From contig NZ_CP157276.1 in assembly GCF_040024445.1 (NCBI RefSeq), positions 744,001-808,000 of the forward strand: DNA of 64,000 nucleotides, given 5' to 3'. Position 1 is the stretch's first letter. The number at the start of each line of letters is the position of its first letter. A program made the translations under genes and the position numbers. The notes below the pieces were generated by a model. The model worked only from the letters and a program-made list of their open reading frames with translations. It was not told where the DNA came from and did not search any database. This document shows positions 55,284 to 64,000 of the stretch, piece after piece. Source of the DNA: Prescottella soli (GTDB lineage Bacteria; Actinomycetota; Actinomycetes; Mycobacteriales; Mycobacteriaceae).

Positions 55284-55988
55284 ATGCAACAACGTACGTG
55301 GCCCGCAGTGGCTGTCGTCCTGCCTGGCACCGGGTCCGATGCGGACTTCGTCGACCGCGCCTTCCGTTCGGCATTGACGCAGGTGGGGGTGCAGACGATC
55401 GCCGTCGAGCCGGACCCCAGGCGGGTGGTCGACAGCTACCGGGAGGCGATGGACCGAGCCGCGGACACCCACGGCCGGATCCTCGTCGGCGGCGTGTCGA
55501 TCGGCGCGGCCGTCGCGCTCGAGTGGGCGGCCACGCACCCCGACCGAGTGGACGCGGTGCTCGCGGCGCTGCCCGCGTGGACCGGCTCGCCGAGGCACGC
55601 GCCCGCGGCCGCGAGCGCCACCTTCACCGCGACGCAGCTGCGTGCCCACGGGTTGGACGCGGTGACGGCGGAGATGACCGCGTCGAGCCCGCCGTGGCTC
55701 GCCGACGAGCTGACGCGGTCGTGGCGCAACCAATGGCCGTATCTGCCGTCGGCGCTCGAGGAGGCCGCCGGCTACCACGCACCGGACGCGGCGACGCTCG
55801 CGCGCATCCAGGCCCCGGTGGGCATCGCTGCCGCGGTCGACGACGCCGTCCACCCCTTCACGGTCGCCAAGGAGTGGGCGGCGACGCTACCGCACGCGGA
55901 GTTGACCGAACTGACGTTGAGCGAGGTCGGGGACGACCCCGGCGCCCTCGGCCGAGCGTGCCTCGACGCACTCGACCGGATCGCCTGA
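55284..55988 (+). CDS. Alpha/beta-hydrolase-fold protein, 234 aa
   Basis: The nucleophile elbow is GGVSIGAAVAL (G-x-S-x-G), preceded by VVLPGTGSDADFVDRAF as oxyanion loop. Late in the protein an Asp in VDDAVHP can serve as acid, but no clear C-terminal His is present after it except in TLPHAELTEL. It matches the Rv2695-type protein by position and pattern. Start at ATG 55284, or GTG 55269. Confidence 0.8.
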   Translation: MQQRTWPAVAVVLPGTGSDADFVDRAFRSALTQVGVQTIAVEPDPRRVVDSYREAMDRAADTHGRILVGGVSIGAAVALEWAATHPDRVDAVLAALPAWTGSPRHAPAAASATFTATQLRAHGLDAVTAEMTASSPPWLADELTRSWRNQWPYLPSALEEAAGYHAPDAATLARIQAPVGIAAAVDDAVHPFTVAKEWAATLPHAELTELTLSEVGDDPGALGRACLDALDRIA

Positions 55989-56003
55989 CGAGGTCGCCGG
56001 GCC

Positions 56004-56855
56004 CTACAGTCCGAGCTGCTGCATCGCCGAGCCCGACTCGCCGCGACGCGGCGGCTCGGACCCGTTCCCCAGATGCTGCGGGGGCTGCTGCTCGGGCTGC
56101 GGTTGTGCCGCCGGCTCCTGCTGAGCTTGCTGCTGGGCCGCGAGCTGCTCCTGGACCGCCTGCTGCTGGGCCGCGAGCTGCTGCTGCTGAACTGCCACGA
56201 GCTGCTCGACGAGGACCTGCGGCAGCACGACCGGGAGCGGGGTCCGCACCGGATGCGGATCGGTGCCGCGCTGGACGACCGTGTCGCGCAGGACGCCGCG
56301 GGCGATCTCGACCAGCGGCGAACCGGCCGCGACGTTGCCGGACGGCCCCGCGACGACACAGCGGATCATCCAGCGCGGACCGTCCACTCCGATGAATCGG
56401 AGGTCCGCGTTCGGGGTGACTCCGATCACCTCACGGCCCCACGGCCCGCTCTCGATGCTGACCTCCGCGTTGTCGCCGCGCAGCGACTCGGCCAGCTCCG
56501 ACGCCACCTCGCGCCACTGGCCCGGCGACTTGGGTGCGGCATACGCCGACACGGTCACCCGGCCGAACTGGGTCACCAGGTGGACCGCCTGCGGAGAACC
56601 GTCCGGCGACATCTCGACCTGGAGCTGGGCGCCGTCGGGCATCGGCAGCAGGACCGAACCGAGATCGAGCCGCGTCGCCGCCGGTTCCTCGCCCTCGGGG
56701 AGATCGCCCGCATCGAACGGGCCGCCGTCGACCGCCCCGACGGGAACGTCGAGCTCGGAGTCCTCGTCGAAGTCCTCTTCGACGTCGGCTCCCGTGTCGA
56801 CGTGCGCCGCATCGTCCGCGGCAGCTGCGTCATTCTTCTTGCGACGTCCGAACAT
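56004..56855 (-). CDS. DUF3710 protein with Gln-rich tail, 283 aa
   Basis: A conserved actinobacterial protein: basic start (MFGRRKK), acidic N-terminal region (residues 10-60), the DUF3710 domain (about 62-210, with RLDLGSVLLPMPDGAQLQVE and DGPRWMIRCVVAGPSG), then a Gln/Ala/Pro-rich tail (about 220-283). Function unknown. It starts 4 bp after dut, so both are co-transcribed. Confidence 0.85.
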   Translation of the reverse strand: MFGRRKKNDAAAADDAAHVDTGADVEEDFDEDSELDVPVGAVDGGPFDAGDLPEGEEPAATRLDLGSVLLPMPDGAQLQVEMSPDGSPQAVHLVTQFGRVTVSAYAAPKSPGQWREVASELAESLRGDNAEVSIESGPWGREVIGVTPNADLRFIGVDGPRWMIRCVVAGPSGNVAAGSPLVEIARGVLRDTVVQRGTDPHPVRTPLPVVLPQVLVEQLVAVQQQQLAAQQQAVQEQLAAQQQAQQEPAAQPQPEQQPPQHLGNGSEPPRRGESGSAMQQLGL

Positions 56856-56859
56856 GTGA

Positions 56860-57396
56860 TCAGGCCCCTTCCCTCGGCAGCCTCGTCAACTCGTGCGGGC
56901 GGCCTTCCGTACCGTCGAAATCCTGATCGGCATTGTGCGTCACGAGGCTCGCATGTCCCCCACTGGATCCGTAACCACCTGCGCCACGGACGGTTTCGTC
57001 GAGGGAATCGACCTCCACGAAGTCGACCAGTTCGACCCGCTGCACCACCAGCTGCGCGATGCGGTCGCCGCGACGCAGTTCGATGGGGGTCTCGAGGTCG
57101 TGGTTGATCAGGCAGACCTTGATCTCGCCGCGGTAGCCGGCGTCGACCGTGCCGGGAGTGTTCACGACGGACAGGCCGGTCTTGGCGGCGAGTCCGGAAC
57201 GCGGATGAATGAGGCCGACCGTGCCGATCGGCAGCGCGATCGCGATGCCGGTACCGACCAGGACCCGACGTCCGGGCTCGATCGTGACATCGGTGGTGGT
57301 GCACAGGTCGACGCCGGCGTCACCGTCGTGGGCCCGTCGCGGCAGCGGGATACCGGGGTCCAGTCGCTTCAGCGCGATGGCAGGAAGATCGCTCAC
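56860..57396 (-). CDS. dut: dUTP diphosphatase Dut, 178 aa
   Basis: Dut hydrolyses dUTP to dUMP, keeping uracil out of DNA. All five motifs are seen: [44 protein letters not shown], and the C-terminal [13 protein letters not shown] tail of about 27 residues ([20 protein letters not shown] and beyond) follows motif 5, longer than usual. The GTG at 57396 is chosen; a GTG at 57402 would add MH-type residues. Confidence 0.93.
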   Translation of the reverse strand: MSDLPAIALKRLDPGIPLPRRAHDGDAGVDLCTTTDVTIEPGRRVLVGTGIAIALPIGTVGLIHPRSGLAAKTGLSVVNTPGTVDAGYRGEIKVCLINHDLETPIELRRGDRIAQLVVQRVELVDFVEVDSLDETVRGAGGYGSSGGHASLVTHNADQDFDGTEGRPHELTRLPREGA

Positions 57397-57421
57397 GTGC
57401 ACCGAGACTACTCTGGAATAC

Positions 57422-57934
57422 GTGTCCGAATCGTCTCAGCCCGCCGCTACCACGCCCGACGGCACCCGAGTGCCGATCTATTCGGAGCGCCTGTGGGTTC
57501 CGTTGTGGTGGTGGCCCGCCGGATTGCTCATCGCAGGCCTGCTGGCCGCGGAGATCCACATGGGATCCCCGGGTGTGCGCGCCTGGCTTCCGTATGTCCT
57601 GCTGTTCCCGTTCCCGGTGTGGGCCCTGCTGTGGGTCTCCCGGCACCGAATCGCGGTCTTCGACGGCCCCGACGGCGAGCTGGGGGTCGGCCGGGCCCAC
57701 CTGCCGCTGTCCGTCATCTCGCGCACAGCGGCCATTCCGCCGTCCGCGAAGAGCGCGGCGCTGGGCCGTCAGCTCGATCCGGCGGCATTCGTTCAGAATC
57801 GGTCGTGGATCAAGGACACCGTCCTGATCGTCCTCGACGATCCCGAGGACCCCACGCCCTACTGGTTGGTCAGCACGAGGCGGCCAGCCGAACTGCTGGC
57901 CGCCATCGGCCGAGGGACCGCCCCGAAGGGCTAG
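57422..57934 (+). CDS. DUF3093 membrane protein, 170 aa
   Basis: A conserved actinobacterial protein with two N-terminal helices ([40 protein letters not shown]) and a soluble C-terminal half containing [20 protein letters not shown]. Unknown function. It diverges from dut (25 bp between starts) and is the Rv2698 counterpart by order. Confidence 0.85.
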   Translation: MSESSQPAATTPDGTRVPIYSERLWVPLWWWPAGLLIAGLLAAEIHMGSPGVRAWLPYVLLFPFPVWALLWVSRHRIAVFDGPDGELGVGRAHLPLSVISRTAAIPPSAKSAALGRQLDPAAFVQNRSWIKDTVLIVLDDPEDPTPYWLVSTRRPAELLAAIGRGTAPKG

Positions 57935-57953
57935 TCCGTCCTGCCCGACAGGG

Positions 57954-58256
57954 TCAGGCGGCGCAGTCCATGCAGATCATGACGCCGTTCTCCTCGCTCG
58001 CGAGGCGGCTGCGGTGGTGAACCAGGAAGCAGCTCGAGCAGGTGAACTCGTCCGCCTGCTTGGGCACCACCCGCACCGACAGTTCCTCGCCGGAAAGGTC
58101 CGCGCCGGGGAGTTCGAACGACTCCGCGGTGTCGGACTCGTCCACGTCGACGACCGCCGACTGCGCCTCGTTGCGTCGTGCCTTCAGTTCTTCGAGCGAA
58201 TCCTCGGAGACCTCGTCGGTCTCCGATCGCCTGGGTGCGTCGTAGTCGGTTGCCAT
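57954..58256 (-). CDS. DUF4193 zinc-ribbon-like protein, 100 aa
   Basis: A small acidic protein ending in two CxxC pairs (TCSSCFLVHHRSRL and ICMDCAA), which could bind zinc. The N-terminus is MATDYDAPRRSETDEVSEDS and the middle is Glu/Asp-rich, as in DUF4193. In mycobacteria the homologue (Rv2699c) is conserved and I recall it as essential. The ATG at 58256 follows GGAAAT. Confidence 0.87.
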   Translation of the reverse strand: MATDYDAPRRSETDEVSEDSLEELKARRNEAQSAVVDVDESDTAESFELPGADLSGEELSVRVVPKQADEFTCSSCFLVHHRSRLASEENGVMICMDCAA

Positions 58257-58738
58257 TTCCTCTTCCCCTCGTCCTCTTGCGTGTATCCCCGGTGCCCGGG
58301 CCGCCGAAACCGATCGGTTGCGGCGATCCATGGGAAACCGACAGTGATGTAGATCCATTCCTGTGGCTGTAACAACGCCTCAGTGCGCCCGGAAGTGCCC
58401 GAAACACCCTCCGGAAAACATGACCTACACCTCACTCTCGACTCCATCCGGACCCTGTATAAATCGTGTGTTCTCACGACTGGGGCCGCCAGACAATAGC
58501 CGACGCGCCAGGAAAAGTGGCAACCGAACCGGACACTGCCGGAAACTGTCCGTCAATTGTCACCAACCGCACAGCAACCCGAGACATTCCTGGACGGGGC
58601 ATGTGCGGGACGGTGACCGGCCGGGGATCTACAGTTGGCTGCGGGACGGCGGCGGCGAGACAGACGTGGCCGGAACCACACCAACTCTTTTCCTGCGGAT
58701 CACCGCCGCATGCTCGGCAACGGAGAGGTCGACACACC
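58257..58738. other. Divergent intergenic region between DUF4193 and cei
   Basis: A 482-bp gap with several AT-richer patches. A TATAAA at 58458-58463 is the clearest -10-like element. No frame has both a ribosome site and a plausible protein; the open frames are continuations of cei upstream of its start. It probably holds promoters for both flanking genes. Confidence 0.5.
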
Positions 58739-59422
58739 GTGGTTTCACTGATCACCGATGGCAGCTCGACCGACGACCAAGGCCGCCCGTTCCGCCGCCG
58801 CCGCTCGGTCCCGGTGATCGCACTCATCTCCGCCCTGGCAGTGCTCGGGGTCGTGGTGTGGACCCGCATCCTCACCGAACCCGAGGTCTACGCGACCACG
58901 GTCGACTGCAATCCTCCGGTGAAGCCGAAGTCCCCCGACGCACCGACGCCGCAGCCGCTAGGCGAGAAGGTGAGTCGCAACACACTCCTCGACGTCGAGC
59001 CCGCGCCGCTGTCCGCGACTCAGGTCCGCGTCTACAACGCGAACGGCGAACGTGGCCAGGCAGCCGACGTCGCCAACGAACTGCGCGACTACGGGTTCGC
59101 GAGTGCACCCGACGTCCAGGTCGGGAACGATCCGGTGTACGTGGACCAGAACCTCCAGTGCCACGGCCAGCTTCGATTCGGACCGAACGGGTTGCCGGCC
59201 GCGAGTGCGCTCTGGCTGGTGGCGCCGTGCGCCGAACTCATTCAGGACGGCCGCACCGACGACACAGTCGACCTCGCGCTGGGCACCTACTTCGCGAAGG
59301 ACGTCAAGCCCAACGCGGACGCCGAGGAAGTACTCAACACCCTCAAGGACCCGATGCCCGGGACCACTCCCGCTCCGCTCGATCCGGGCCTGCTGAGCGC
59401 GGCCCGGACCGCTCGCTGCTGA
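58739..59422 (+). CDS. cei: Envelope integrity protein Cei, 227 aa
   Basis: A single-pass membrane protein: cytoplasmic RRRR, helix (VPVIALISALAVLGVVVWTR, residues about 24-43), then an extracytoplasmic LytR-C-like domain (VRVYNANGERGQAADVANEL). Four Cys are well placed for disulfides (DCNPPV, LQCHGQ, APCAEL, TARC at the C-terminus). In mycobacteria the Rv2700 homologue supports cell-envelope integrity. The GTG at 58739 has GGAGAGG upstream. Confidence 0.87.
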   Translation: MVSLITDGSSTDDQGRPFRRRRSVPVIALISALAVLGVVVWTRILTEPEVYATTVDCNPPVKPKSPDAPTPQPLGEKVSRNTLLDVEPAPLSATQVRVYNANGERGQAADVANELRDYGFASAPDVQVGNDPVYVDQNLQCHGQLRFGPNGLPAASALWLVAPCAELIQDGRTDDTVDLALGTYFAKDVKPNADAEEVLNTLKDPMPGTTPAPLDPGLLSAARTARC

Positions 59423-59443
59423 GCCCGGGCCCGCACGTCCGGC

Positions 59444-60340
59444 TCAGGGAACGGGGTCGAACACGCCCGCGGACCGGAAGACGGACTCCAGTTCGTCCGC
59501 GATGCCGGGCGCTATCGCGATCACGACCTCGCCCGCTGCGCTGCCCGTGTCGGGTGCGGGCAGGTGTACGCGAGCGCCGGCTTCGGTCGCGATGAGGGCA
59601 CCCGCCGCCCAGTCCCACGGGTTGAGTCCGTGCTCGAAATGTGCGTCCACCCGTCCCGACGCCACCATGCACAGGTCCAGTGCCGCCGAACCGACGCGAC
59701 GGATGTCGCGCACGTGCGGCAGCAACTCACTGATGATCCGCCCCTGCGCGCTGCGGCGCTGCGCGCTGTAACCGAAACCGGTCGCGAGCAGCGTGAACGA
59801 CGCGTCGGTCACCGGATTACACGACAGCACACCGCTGCCGCCCGCGACGTCGGTGAACGTCGCCCCGCCTCCCGCTACTGCGGAGTAGGTGACGCCGCCG
59901 GCGACGTCGACGACCGCCCCCGCGACCGACACGCCGTCGATCTGGGCGGCGACGGAGACCGAGTAGGCGGGGATGCCGTACAGGAAGTTGACCGTGCCGT
60001 CGATCGGATCGACGACCCAGCGGGTTCCCTCGACGCCGACGTCCCCGCCGCCCTCCTCGCCCAGGATGGCGTCGTGCGGGCGGAGTTCGGCCAGCCGGGC
60101 CCGAATGAGGTGCTCGGCCTCGGTGTCCACGACAGTCACCGGGTCCGTCGGAGTGCTCTTGGCCTGCACGGATCCACCGTCGGTGGCGTGCAGCTCGGCG
60201 CCCATCACACCGAACACCTCCGGGCGCCGGGCCCGGACGAGGGCGGCGGCCGCTTCCGCGACGGTGACCGCGATATCGCGGAGCACACGCGGGTCGGTGG
60301 AGGTGGCATGGTCGGTGGCGGGGATGTCAGTGGCGCGCAT
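59444..60340 (-). CDS. suhB: Inositol monophosphatase family protein SuhB, 298 aa
   Basis: A Mg-dependent phosphatase acting on inositol-1-phosphate, feeding phosphatidylinositol and mycothiol synthesis. Metal-binding motifs are intact: GEEGGG (usual GEE), [12 protein letters not shown], and [17 protein letters not shown]. The ATG at 60340 fits homologues. It is convergent with cei and divergent from ppgK, as in mycobacteria. Confidence 0.9.
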   Translation of the reverse strand: MRATDIPATDHATSTDPRVLRDIAVTVAEAAAALVRARRPEVFGVMGAELHATDGGSVQAKSTPTDPVTVVDTEAEHLIRARLAELRPHDAILGEEGGGDVGVEGTRWVVDPIDGTVNFLYGIPAYSVSVAAQIDGVSVAGAVVDVAGGVTYSAVAGGGATFTDVAGGSGVLSCNPVTDASFTLLATGFGYSAQRRSAQGRIISELLPHVRDIRRVGSAALDLCMVASGRVDAHFEHGLNPWDWAAGALIATEAGARVHLPAPDTGSAAGEVVIAIAPGIADELESVFRSAGVFDPVP

Positions 60341-60453
60341 GCCTGTATCGCACCACACCGAGACGACCCCACACCACCGGTATCGCAAAGCCGAACGACC
60401 CGAAACCAACTACTGTTTCGGCGCAGACGGTCATCTCACGGAAGGAGCCGATT

Positions 60454-61218
60454 GTGGGTGCGCGCGGGTTCGGTGTGGACGTCGGCGGCAGCGGCATCAA
60501 GGGCGCGATCGTCGACCTCGGTACCGGTGAGCTGATCGAGGATCGAATCAAGATCGAGACGCCGCATCCGGCGACTCCCGAAGCCGTCGCCGCGACCGCG
60601 GCGGAAATCGTCGCCCGCGCCCGATGGGAGGGACCGGTCGGCATCACGCTGCCGAGCGTGGTCACGTCGGGAATCGCCCGCACGGCGGCGAACATCGACA
60701 AGTCGTGGATCGGCACCGACGCCCGGGCGGTGTTCTCGCGCGCCCTCGGTGGGCGTGAAGTCACGGTCCTCAACGACGCCGACGCCGCGGGGCTCGCCGA
60801 GGACCGCTACGGGGCGGGCAAGGACGCCGACGGGGTTGTGGTGCTGCTCACGTTCGGGACGGGGATCGGTTCCGCGGTCATCCACAACGGCGTTCTGCTG
60901 CCGAACACCGAGTTCGGGCACATGGAGGTCGACGGGCGCGAGGCCGAGCACCGGGCGGCGTCGTCGGTGAAGGACACACAGGGGCTGTCGTACAAGGAAT
61001 GGGCCGCCGAGGTGACGCGGGTCCTGTGCCGGTTCGAGGATCTGCTGTGGCCCGACCTGTTCATCGCCGGCGGCGGCATCAGCCGCAAGCACGAGAAGTG
61101 GATTCCCCGCTTGGAGAACCGAACACCGGTCGTTCCGGCAGCGTTGCTGAACACCGCCGGCATCGTCGGCGCCGCGATGTGCGCGGCGAACCGGCAGGAA
61201 ACGGGCATCGCTCCGTAA
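60454..61218 (+). CDS. ppgK: Polyphosphate glucokinase PpgK, 254 aa
   Basis: PpgK phosphorylates glucose with polyphosphate or ATP. A ROK-type fold is evident: phosphate-1 motif [20 protein letters not shown], catalytic Asp in [12 protein letters not shown], phosphate-2 [12 protein letters not shown], and the actinobacterial PpgK segment [14 protein letters not shown]. The GTG at 60454 has AAGGAG upstream. It precedes sigA by 124 bp, the typical order. Confidence 0.93.
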   Translation: MGARGFGVDVGGSGIKGAIVDLGTGELIEDRIKIETPHPATPEAVAATAAEIVARARWEGPVGITLPSVVTSGIARTAANIDKSWIGTDARAVFSRALGGREVTVLNDADAAGLAEDRYGAGKDADGVVVLLTFGTGIGSAVIHNGVLLPNTEFGHMEVDGREAEHRAASSVKDTQGLSYKEWAAEVTRVLCRFEDLLWPDLFIAGGGISRKHEKWIPRLENRTPVVPAALLNTAGIVGAAMCAANRQETGIAP

Positions 61219-61342
61219 CAATTTCGAAGCTGTCGTTACAATGGATGGCGGCCGACTGTGAGTCGGCGAAAACCCGACAGACCTCTCCGCCGGAATTCCA
61301 CTCTGGCGTGACGCCGCACGACACCGTCACGAAAGGGCGTAC

Positions 61343-62716
61343 GTGGCAGCCACCGATACGCGTCAGACCGCCGATTCCACACCGGAGTCAGCGACTCCTG
61401 CACCCACTGCCGAGGCGACTACCGGTAGCGCGCCCGCCGCCAAGAAGGCCCCTGCAAAGAAGGCCGCCGCGAAGAAGGCACCCGCGAAGAAGGCCGCCGC
61501 CAAGAAGGCACCCGCAAAGAAGGCCGCCGTCAAGAAGACGGCCGCCAAGAAGGCCACCAAAAAGGCCACCAGCAAGGCCGGCGACGACATCGCCGAGGAC
61601 GACGACATCGACATGGCCGATATCGACGTCGCCGACGGCGAACTGGTCGACGAGGAAGTCGTCGTCGAGGAGGTCGAGGAGGACGAGGAAGAGACCGCCG
61701 AGCCGTCCGAAAAGGACAAGGCGTCGGGCGATTTCGTCTGGGACGAGGAGGAGTCCGAGGCCCTCCGTCAGGCCCGCAAGGACGCCGAGCTCACCGCGTC
61801 CGCCGACTCGGTGCGCGCGTACCTCAAGCAGATCGGCAAGGTCGCGCTCCTCAACGCCGAGGAGGAGGTCGAGCTCGCCAAGCGCATCGAGGCCGGTCTG
61901 TTCGCGACCTTCAAGATGACGGAGATGGCCGAGAAGGGCGAGAAGCCCTCCCCCGCCGATCGCCGAAACCTGAACTGGATCACTCGCGACGGCAACCGCG
62001 CCAAGAACCACCTCCTCGAGGCGAACCTGCGCCTGGTCGTCTCGCTGGCCAAGCGCTACACCGGCCGCGGCATGGCGTTCCTGGACCTCATCCAGGAAGG
62101 CAACCTGGGCCTGATCCGTGCGGTCGAGAAGTTCGACTACACCAAGGGCTACAAGTTCTCGACGTACGCCACGTGGTGGATCCGGCAGGCGATCACGCGT
62201 GCGATGGCCGACCAGGCCCGCACGATCCGTATCCCGGTCCACATGGTCGAGGTCATCAACAAGCTGGGCCGCATCCAGCGTGAGCTGCTGCAGGACCTGG
62301 GCCGCGAGCCCACGCCGGAGGAGCTCGCGAAGGAAATGGACATCACGCCGGAGAAGGTGCTGGAGATCCAGCAGTACGCGCGTGAACCCATCTCCCTCGA
62401 CCAGACGATCGGCGACGAGGGCGACAGCCAGCTCGGCGACTTCATCGAGGACTCCGAGGCCGTGGTGGCCGTCGACGCCGTCAGCTTCACCCTGCTGCAG
62501 GATCAGCTGCAGTCGGTGCTCGAGACGCTGTCCGAGCGCGAGGCCGGTGTCGTGCGCCTGCGCTTCGGTCTGACCGACGGCCAGCCGCGGACTTTAGACG
62601 AAATCGGCCAGGTCTACGGCGTCACGCGTGAGCGCATCCGCCAGATCGAATCGAAGACGATGTCCAAGCTGCGCCACCCGTCGCGTTCGCAGGTGCTGCG
62701 CGACTACCTCGACTAA
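61343..62716 (+). CDS. sigA: Primary RNA polymerase sigma factor SigA, 457 aa
   Basis: The housekeeping sigma factor. Region 1.1 is replaced by a Lys/Ala/Pro-rich tract (AAKKAPAKK repeats, residues about 34-75) and an acidic stretch (about 78-135). Region 1.2 is [20 protein letters not shown], region 2 contains [20 protein letters not shown] and the melting region [20 protein letters not shown]. Region 3 is [20 protein letters not shown], and region 4 ends in [20 protein letters not shown]. The GTG at 61343 follows AAAGGG. A hairpin with TTTT follows the gene at 62740-62773. Confidence 0.95.
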   Translation: MAATDTRQTADSTPESATPAPTAEATTGSAPAAKKAPAKKAAAKKAPAKKAAAKKAPAKKAAVKKTAAKKATKKATSKAGDDIAEDDDIDMADIDVADGELVDEEVVVEEVEEDEEETAEPSEKDKASGDFVWDEEESEALRQARKDAELTASADSVRAYLKQIGKVALLNAEEEVELAKRIEAGLFATFKMTEMAEKGEKPSPADRRNLNWITRDGNRAKNHLLEANLRLVVSLAKRYTGRGMAFLDLIQEGNLGLIRAVEKFDYTKGYKFSTYATWWIRQAITRAMADQARTIRIPVHMVEVINKLGRIQRELLQDLGREPTPEELAKEMDITPEKVLEIQQYAREPISLDQTIGDEGDSQLGDFIEDSEAVVAVDAVSFTLLQDQLQSVLETLSEREAGVVRLRFGLTDGQPRTLDEIGQVYGVTRERIRQIESKTMSKLRHPSRSQVLRDYLD

Positions 62717-62730
62717 CCGGCTGATACCGG

Positions 62731-63936
62731 TCAGGTCGTGAGGAAGGGGTCCTTCGGGGCCCCTTCCTCTTTTGGTCTCCGCGGCTGGAACAGCCGAACG
62801 AGCGGTTCGGCCACCCGGGCGCCGACCGGCCCCAGGACGGCCATCAGGAGCACGTACGCGGTGGCCAACGCGGCCAACTCCCCCTCGACCGCACCGGCGG
62901 AGACCGCCAGACCGGCGATGACGATCGAAAACTCCCCGCGGGCGACCAGCGCGGCACCCGCGCGGGCGCGGCCCATCACTCCGACGCCCTGCCGCCCAGC
63001 GGCCCACCAACCCGTGAGCACCTTGGTGGCAGCCGTGACGACCGCCAGGCCGATCGCCGGCAGCAGCACCGGAGGGATGGTCGTCGGATCGGTGTTGAGA
63101 CCGAAGACGACGAAGAACATCGCGGCGAACAGGTCCCGCAGCGGCTCGAGCAGCCGCGTGGCGTTCCGGGCGGTGGATCCGGAGATCGCGATACCGAGCA
63201 GGAACGCACCGACCGCCGCGGACACCTGCAGCGACGACGCGAAGCCGGCGACCAGCAGTGCGGCGCCGAGCAGTTTGAGCAGGAACACCTCGCGGTCGGT
63301 GCTGTCCACGATCGCGGAGACGACGTTTCCGTAGCGCAGGGCGACGACGAGCACCACGGTGATGACCAAGAACGAGATCGCCACGGCCTGGAGCCCGCCC
63401 AGGAAGCTCACCCCCGCGAGAACGGCCGTGAGGATCGGCAGGTACACCGCCATCGCGAGATCCTCGAAGACGAGGATCGACAGGATCACCGGGGTTTCGC
63501 GGTTACCGAGACGACCGAGATCGCCGAGCACCTTCGCGACGATGCCGGACGACGAGATGTAGGTGACGCCGCCGAGCGTGAGCGCCCCGACGGGACCCCA
63601 TCCGAGCATGAACGCCAGGATCGCGCCCGGCGCCGCGTTCAGAACGATGTCGACGACACCCGCGAACCAGGACCTCTTCAGGCCGGTCACGAGTTCCGAC
63701 GCCGTGTACTCCAGGCCCAACAGCAACAGCAGCAGGACGACGCCGATCTCGCTCGCGAGATGGCTGAACTCTCCGATGTCGCCGAGCGAGATGAACCCGC
63801 CCTGGCCGAAGCACAGACCGCCGATCAGATACAGCGGGATCGGCGACATGCCGATGCGTCCGGCCAGCCGACCGAGAACGCCGAGCGTGAAGAAGACAGC
63901 GCCGAGTTCGACGAGTGCCAGTGCAGTACCAGTCAT
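62731..63936 (-). CDS. KefB-type (CPA2) cation:proton antiporter, 401 aa
   Basis: A membrane antiporter of the CPA2 family with about 12 helices. Landmarks are GMSPIPLYLIGGLCFGQGGF, LLLLLLGLEYTASELVTGLK, GGVTYISSSGIVAKVLGDLG and FVVFGLNTDPTTIPPVLLPA. It lacks the long C-terminal TrkA-N domain of E. coli KefB; the end of a separate gene, perhaps its regulatory subunit, lies 21 bp upstream. It may move K+ or Na+ against protons. Its 3' end is convergent with sigA. Confidence 0.88.
   Translation of the reverse strand: MTGTALALVELGAVFFTLGVLGRLAGRIGMSPIPLYLIGGLCFGQGGFISLGDIGEFSHLASEIGVVLLLLLLGLEYTASELVTGLKRSWFAGVVDIVLNAAPGAILAFMLGWGPVGALTLGGVTYISSSGIVAKVLGDLGRLGNRETPVILSILVFEDLAMAVYLPILTAVLAGVSFLGGLQAVAISFLVITVVLVVALRYGNVVSAIVDSTDREVFLLKLLGAALLVAGFASSLQVSAAVGAFLLGIAISGSTARNATRLLEPLRDLFAAMFFVVFGLNTDPTTIPPVLLPAIGLAVVTAATKVLTGWWAAGRQGVGVMGRARAGAALVARGEFSIVIAGLAVSAGAVEGELAALATAYVLLMAVLGPVGARVAEPLVRLFQPRRPKEEGAPKDPFLTT
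62740..62773 (+). terminator. Intrinsic terminator of sigA
   Basis: GAGGAAGGGG pairs perfectly with CCCCTTCCTC around a 10-nt loop and is followed by TTTT. It begins 23 bp after the sigA stop. The hairpin lies inside the last codons of the convergent antiporter gene (KEEGAPKDPFLTT), so one sequence serves as coding DNA and terminator. Confidence 0.85.
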
Positions 63937-63957
63937 CGCGTGTGGATCGAGCCGCGT

Positions 63958-64000
63958 TCAGCCGTGCGCGAGGATCTTGGCGGCGTGGTCGAGGCCCTCC
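63958..64000 (-). CDS. 3' end of a gene, possibly an antiporter regulatory subunit
   Basis: Only the last 13 codons are in the window, reading EGLDHAAKILAHG and a TGA stop at 63958-63960. The gene ends 21 bp upstream of the antiporter, on the same strand. CPA2 antiporters of actinobacteria often follow a TrkA-C regulatory subunit gene, which would fit, but the visible residues are too few to identify it. Confidence 0.5.
   Translation of the reverse strand, partial: EGLDHAAKILAHG

Noticed and set aside
61440-61575. Apparent tandem DNA repeat (GCCAAGAAGGC type) in sigA
   Set aside because: It encodes the Lys/Ala/Pro-rich N-terminal tract usual in actinobacterial primary sigma factors, so it is not a mobile or CRISPR repeat.

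Overview
The window is high-GC DNA from a mycolic-acid actinobacterium of the Rhodococcus/Nocardia/Mycobacterium group, most likely Rhodococcus-like. The signs are GTG and TTG starts with purine-rich Shine-Dalgarno sites, the coproporphyrin-dependent haem genes hemE-hemY-hemQ, several actinobacterial DUF families (DUF3000, DUF3159, DUF3710, DUF3093, DUF4193), a Lys/Ala-rich primary sigma factor, an IdeR-type iron box, a KstR-type box, a WS/DGAT acyltransferase and an MMPL exporter. From memory, the housekeeping genes follow the order of M. tuberculosis Rv2676c to Rv2703 (hemQ, hemY, hemE, DUF3000, RNase D, dxs, TrmA-like, APC permease, two TrkA proteins, DUFs, dut, cei, suhB, ppgK, sigA). Three accessory blocks interrupt that backbone.

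Layout. 1-3.6 kb: haem operon (minus strand) and DUF3000. 3.7-11.4 kb (accessory block 1): an IclR regulator divergent from a DUF1254 lipoprotein with a 16-bp palindrome between them, a lipoprotein gene broken by a stop in its signal peptide, an HSL-type esterase divergent from a WS/DGAT across a KstR-like box, and a hydrolase. 11.5-12.8 kb: RNase D. 12.9-34.3 kb (block 2): the fadA-fadB beta-oxidation complex; a minus-strand group (unknown secreted protein, LIP-family lipase homologue without its serine, possible 30-aa protein, MMPL transporter); an iron-siderophore binding protein under an IdeR box; a polymorphic-toxin locus (SseB-like, EspC-like, 1671-aa RHS toxin, Imm50-like immunity protein, two small AT-richer genes); a sugar transporter; a Cys-rich pentapeptide protein; and oleate hydratase. 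34.3-36.3 kb: dxs. 36.4-49 kb (block 3): a glutaminase-STAS-cNMP fusion; a DrrAB-type ABC exporter; a six-gene, mostly overlapping operon with a phosphonate/organophosphate-type ABC importer plus two phosphatases, divergent from a DeoR regulator; and a MarR-DHA2 efflux pair. 49.1-64 kb: TrmA-like methyltransferase, APC permease, CeoB/CeoC, DUFs, dut, cei, suhB, ppgK, sigA and a KefB-type antiporter with the end of a neighbouring gene.

Function. The accessory genes lean towards lipid use (FadAB, WS/DGAT, esterases, oleate hydratase), envelope export, nutrient uptake and inter-bacterial competition. The best candidate for an under-described system is the toxin locus at 22.9-30.0 kb. Its N-terminus and upstream partners suggest ESX/type VII export, although no ESX core gene lies in the window. 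Its C-terminal tip and downstream immunity genes have clearly lower GC, as expected for a recently swapped toxin cassette. No rRNA, tRNA, CRISPR array, transposase or integrase was seen.
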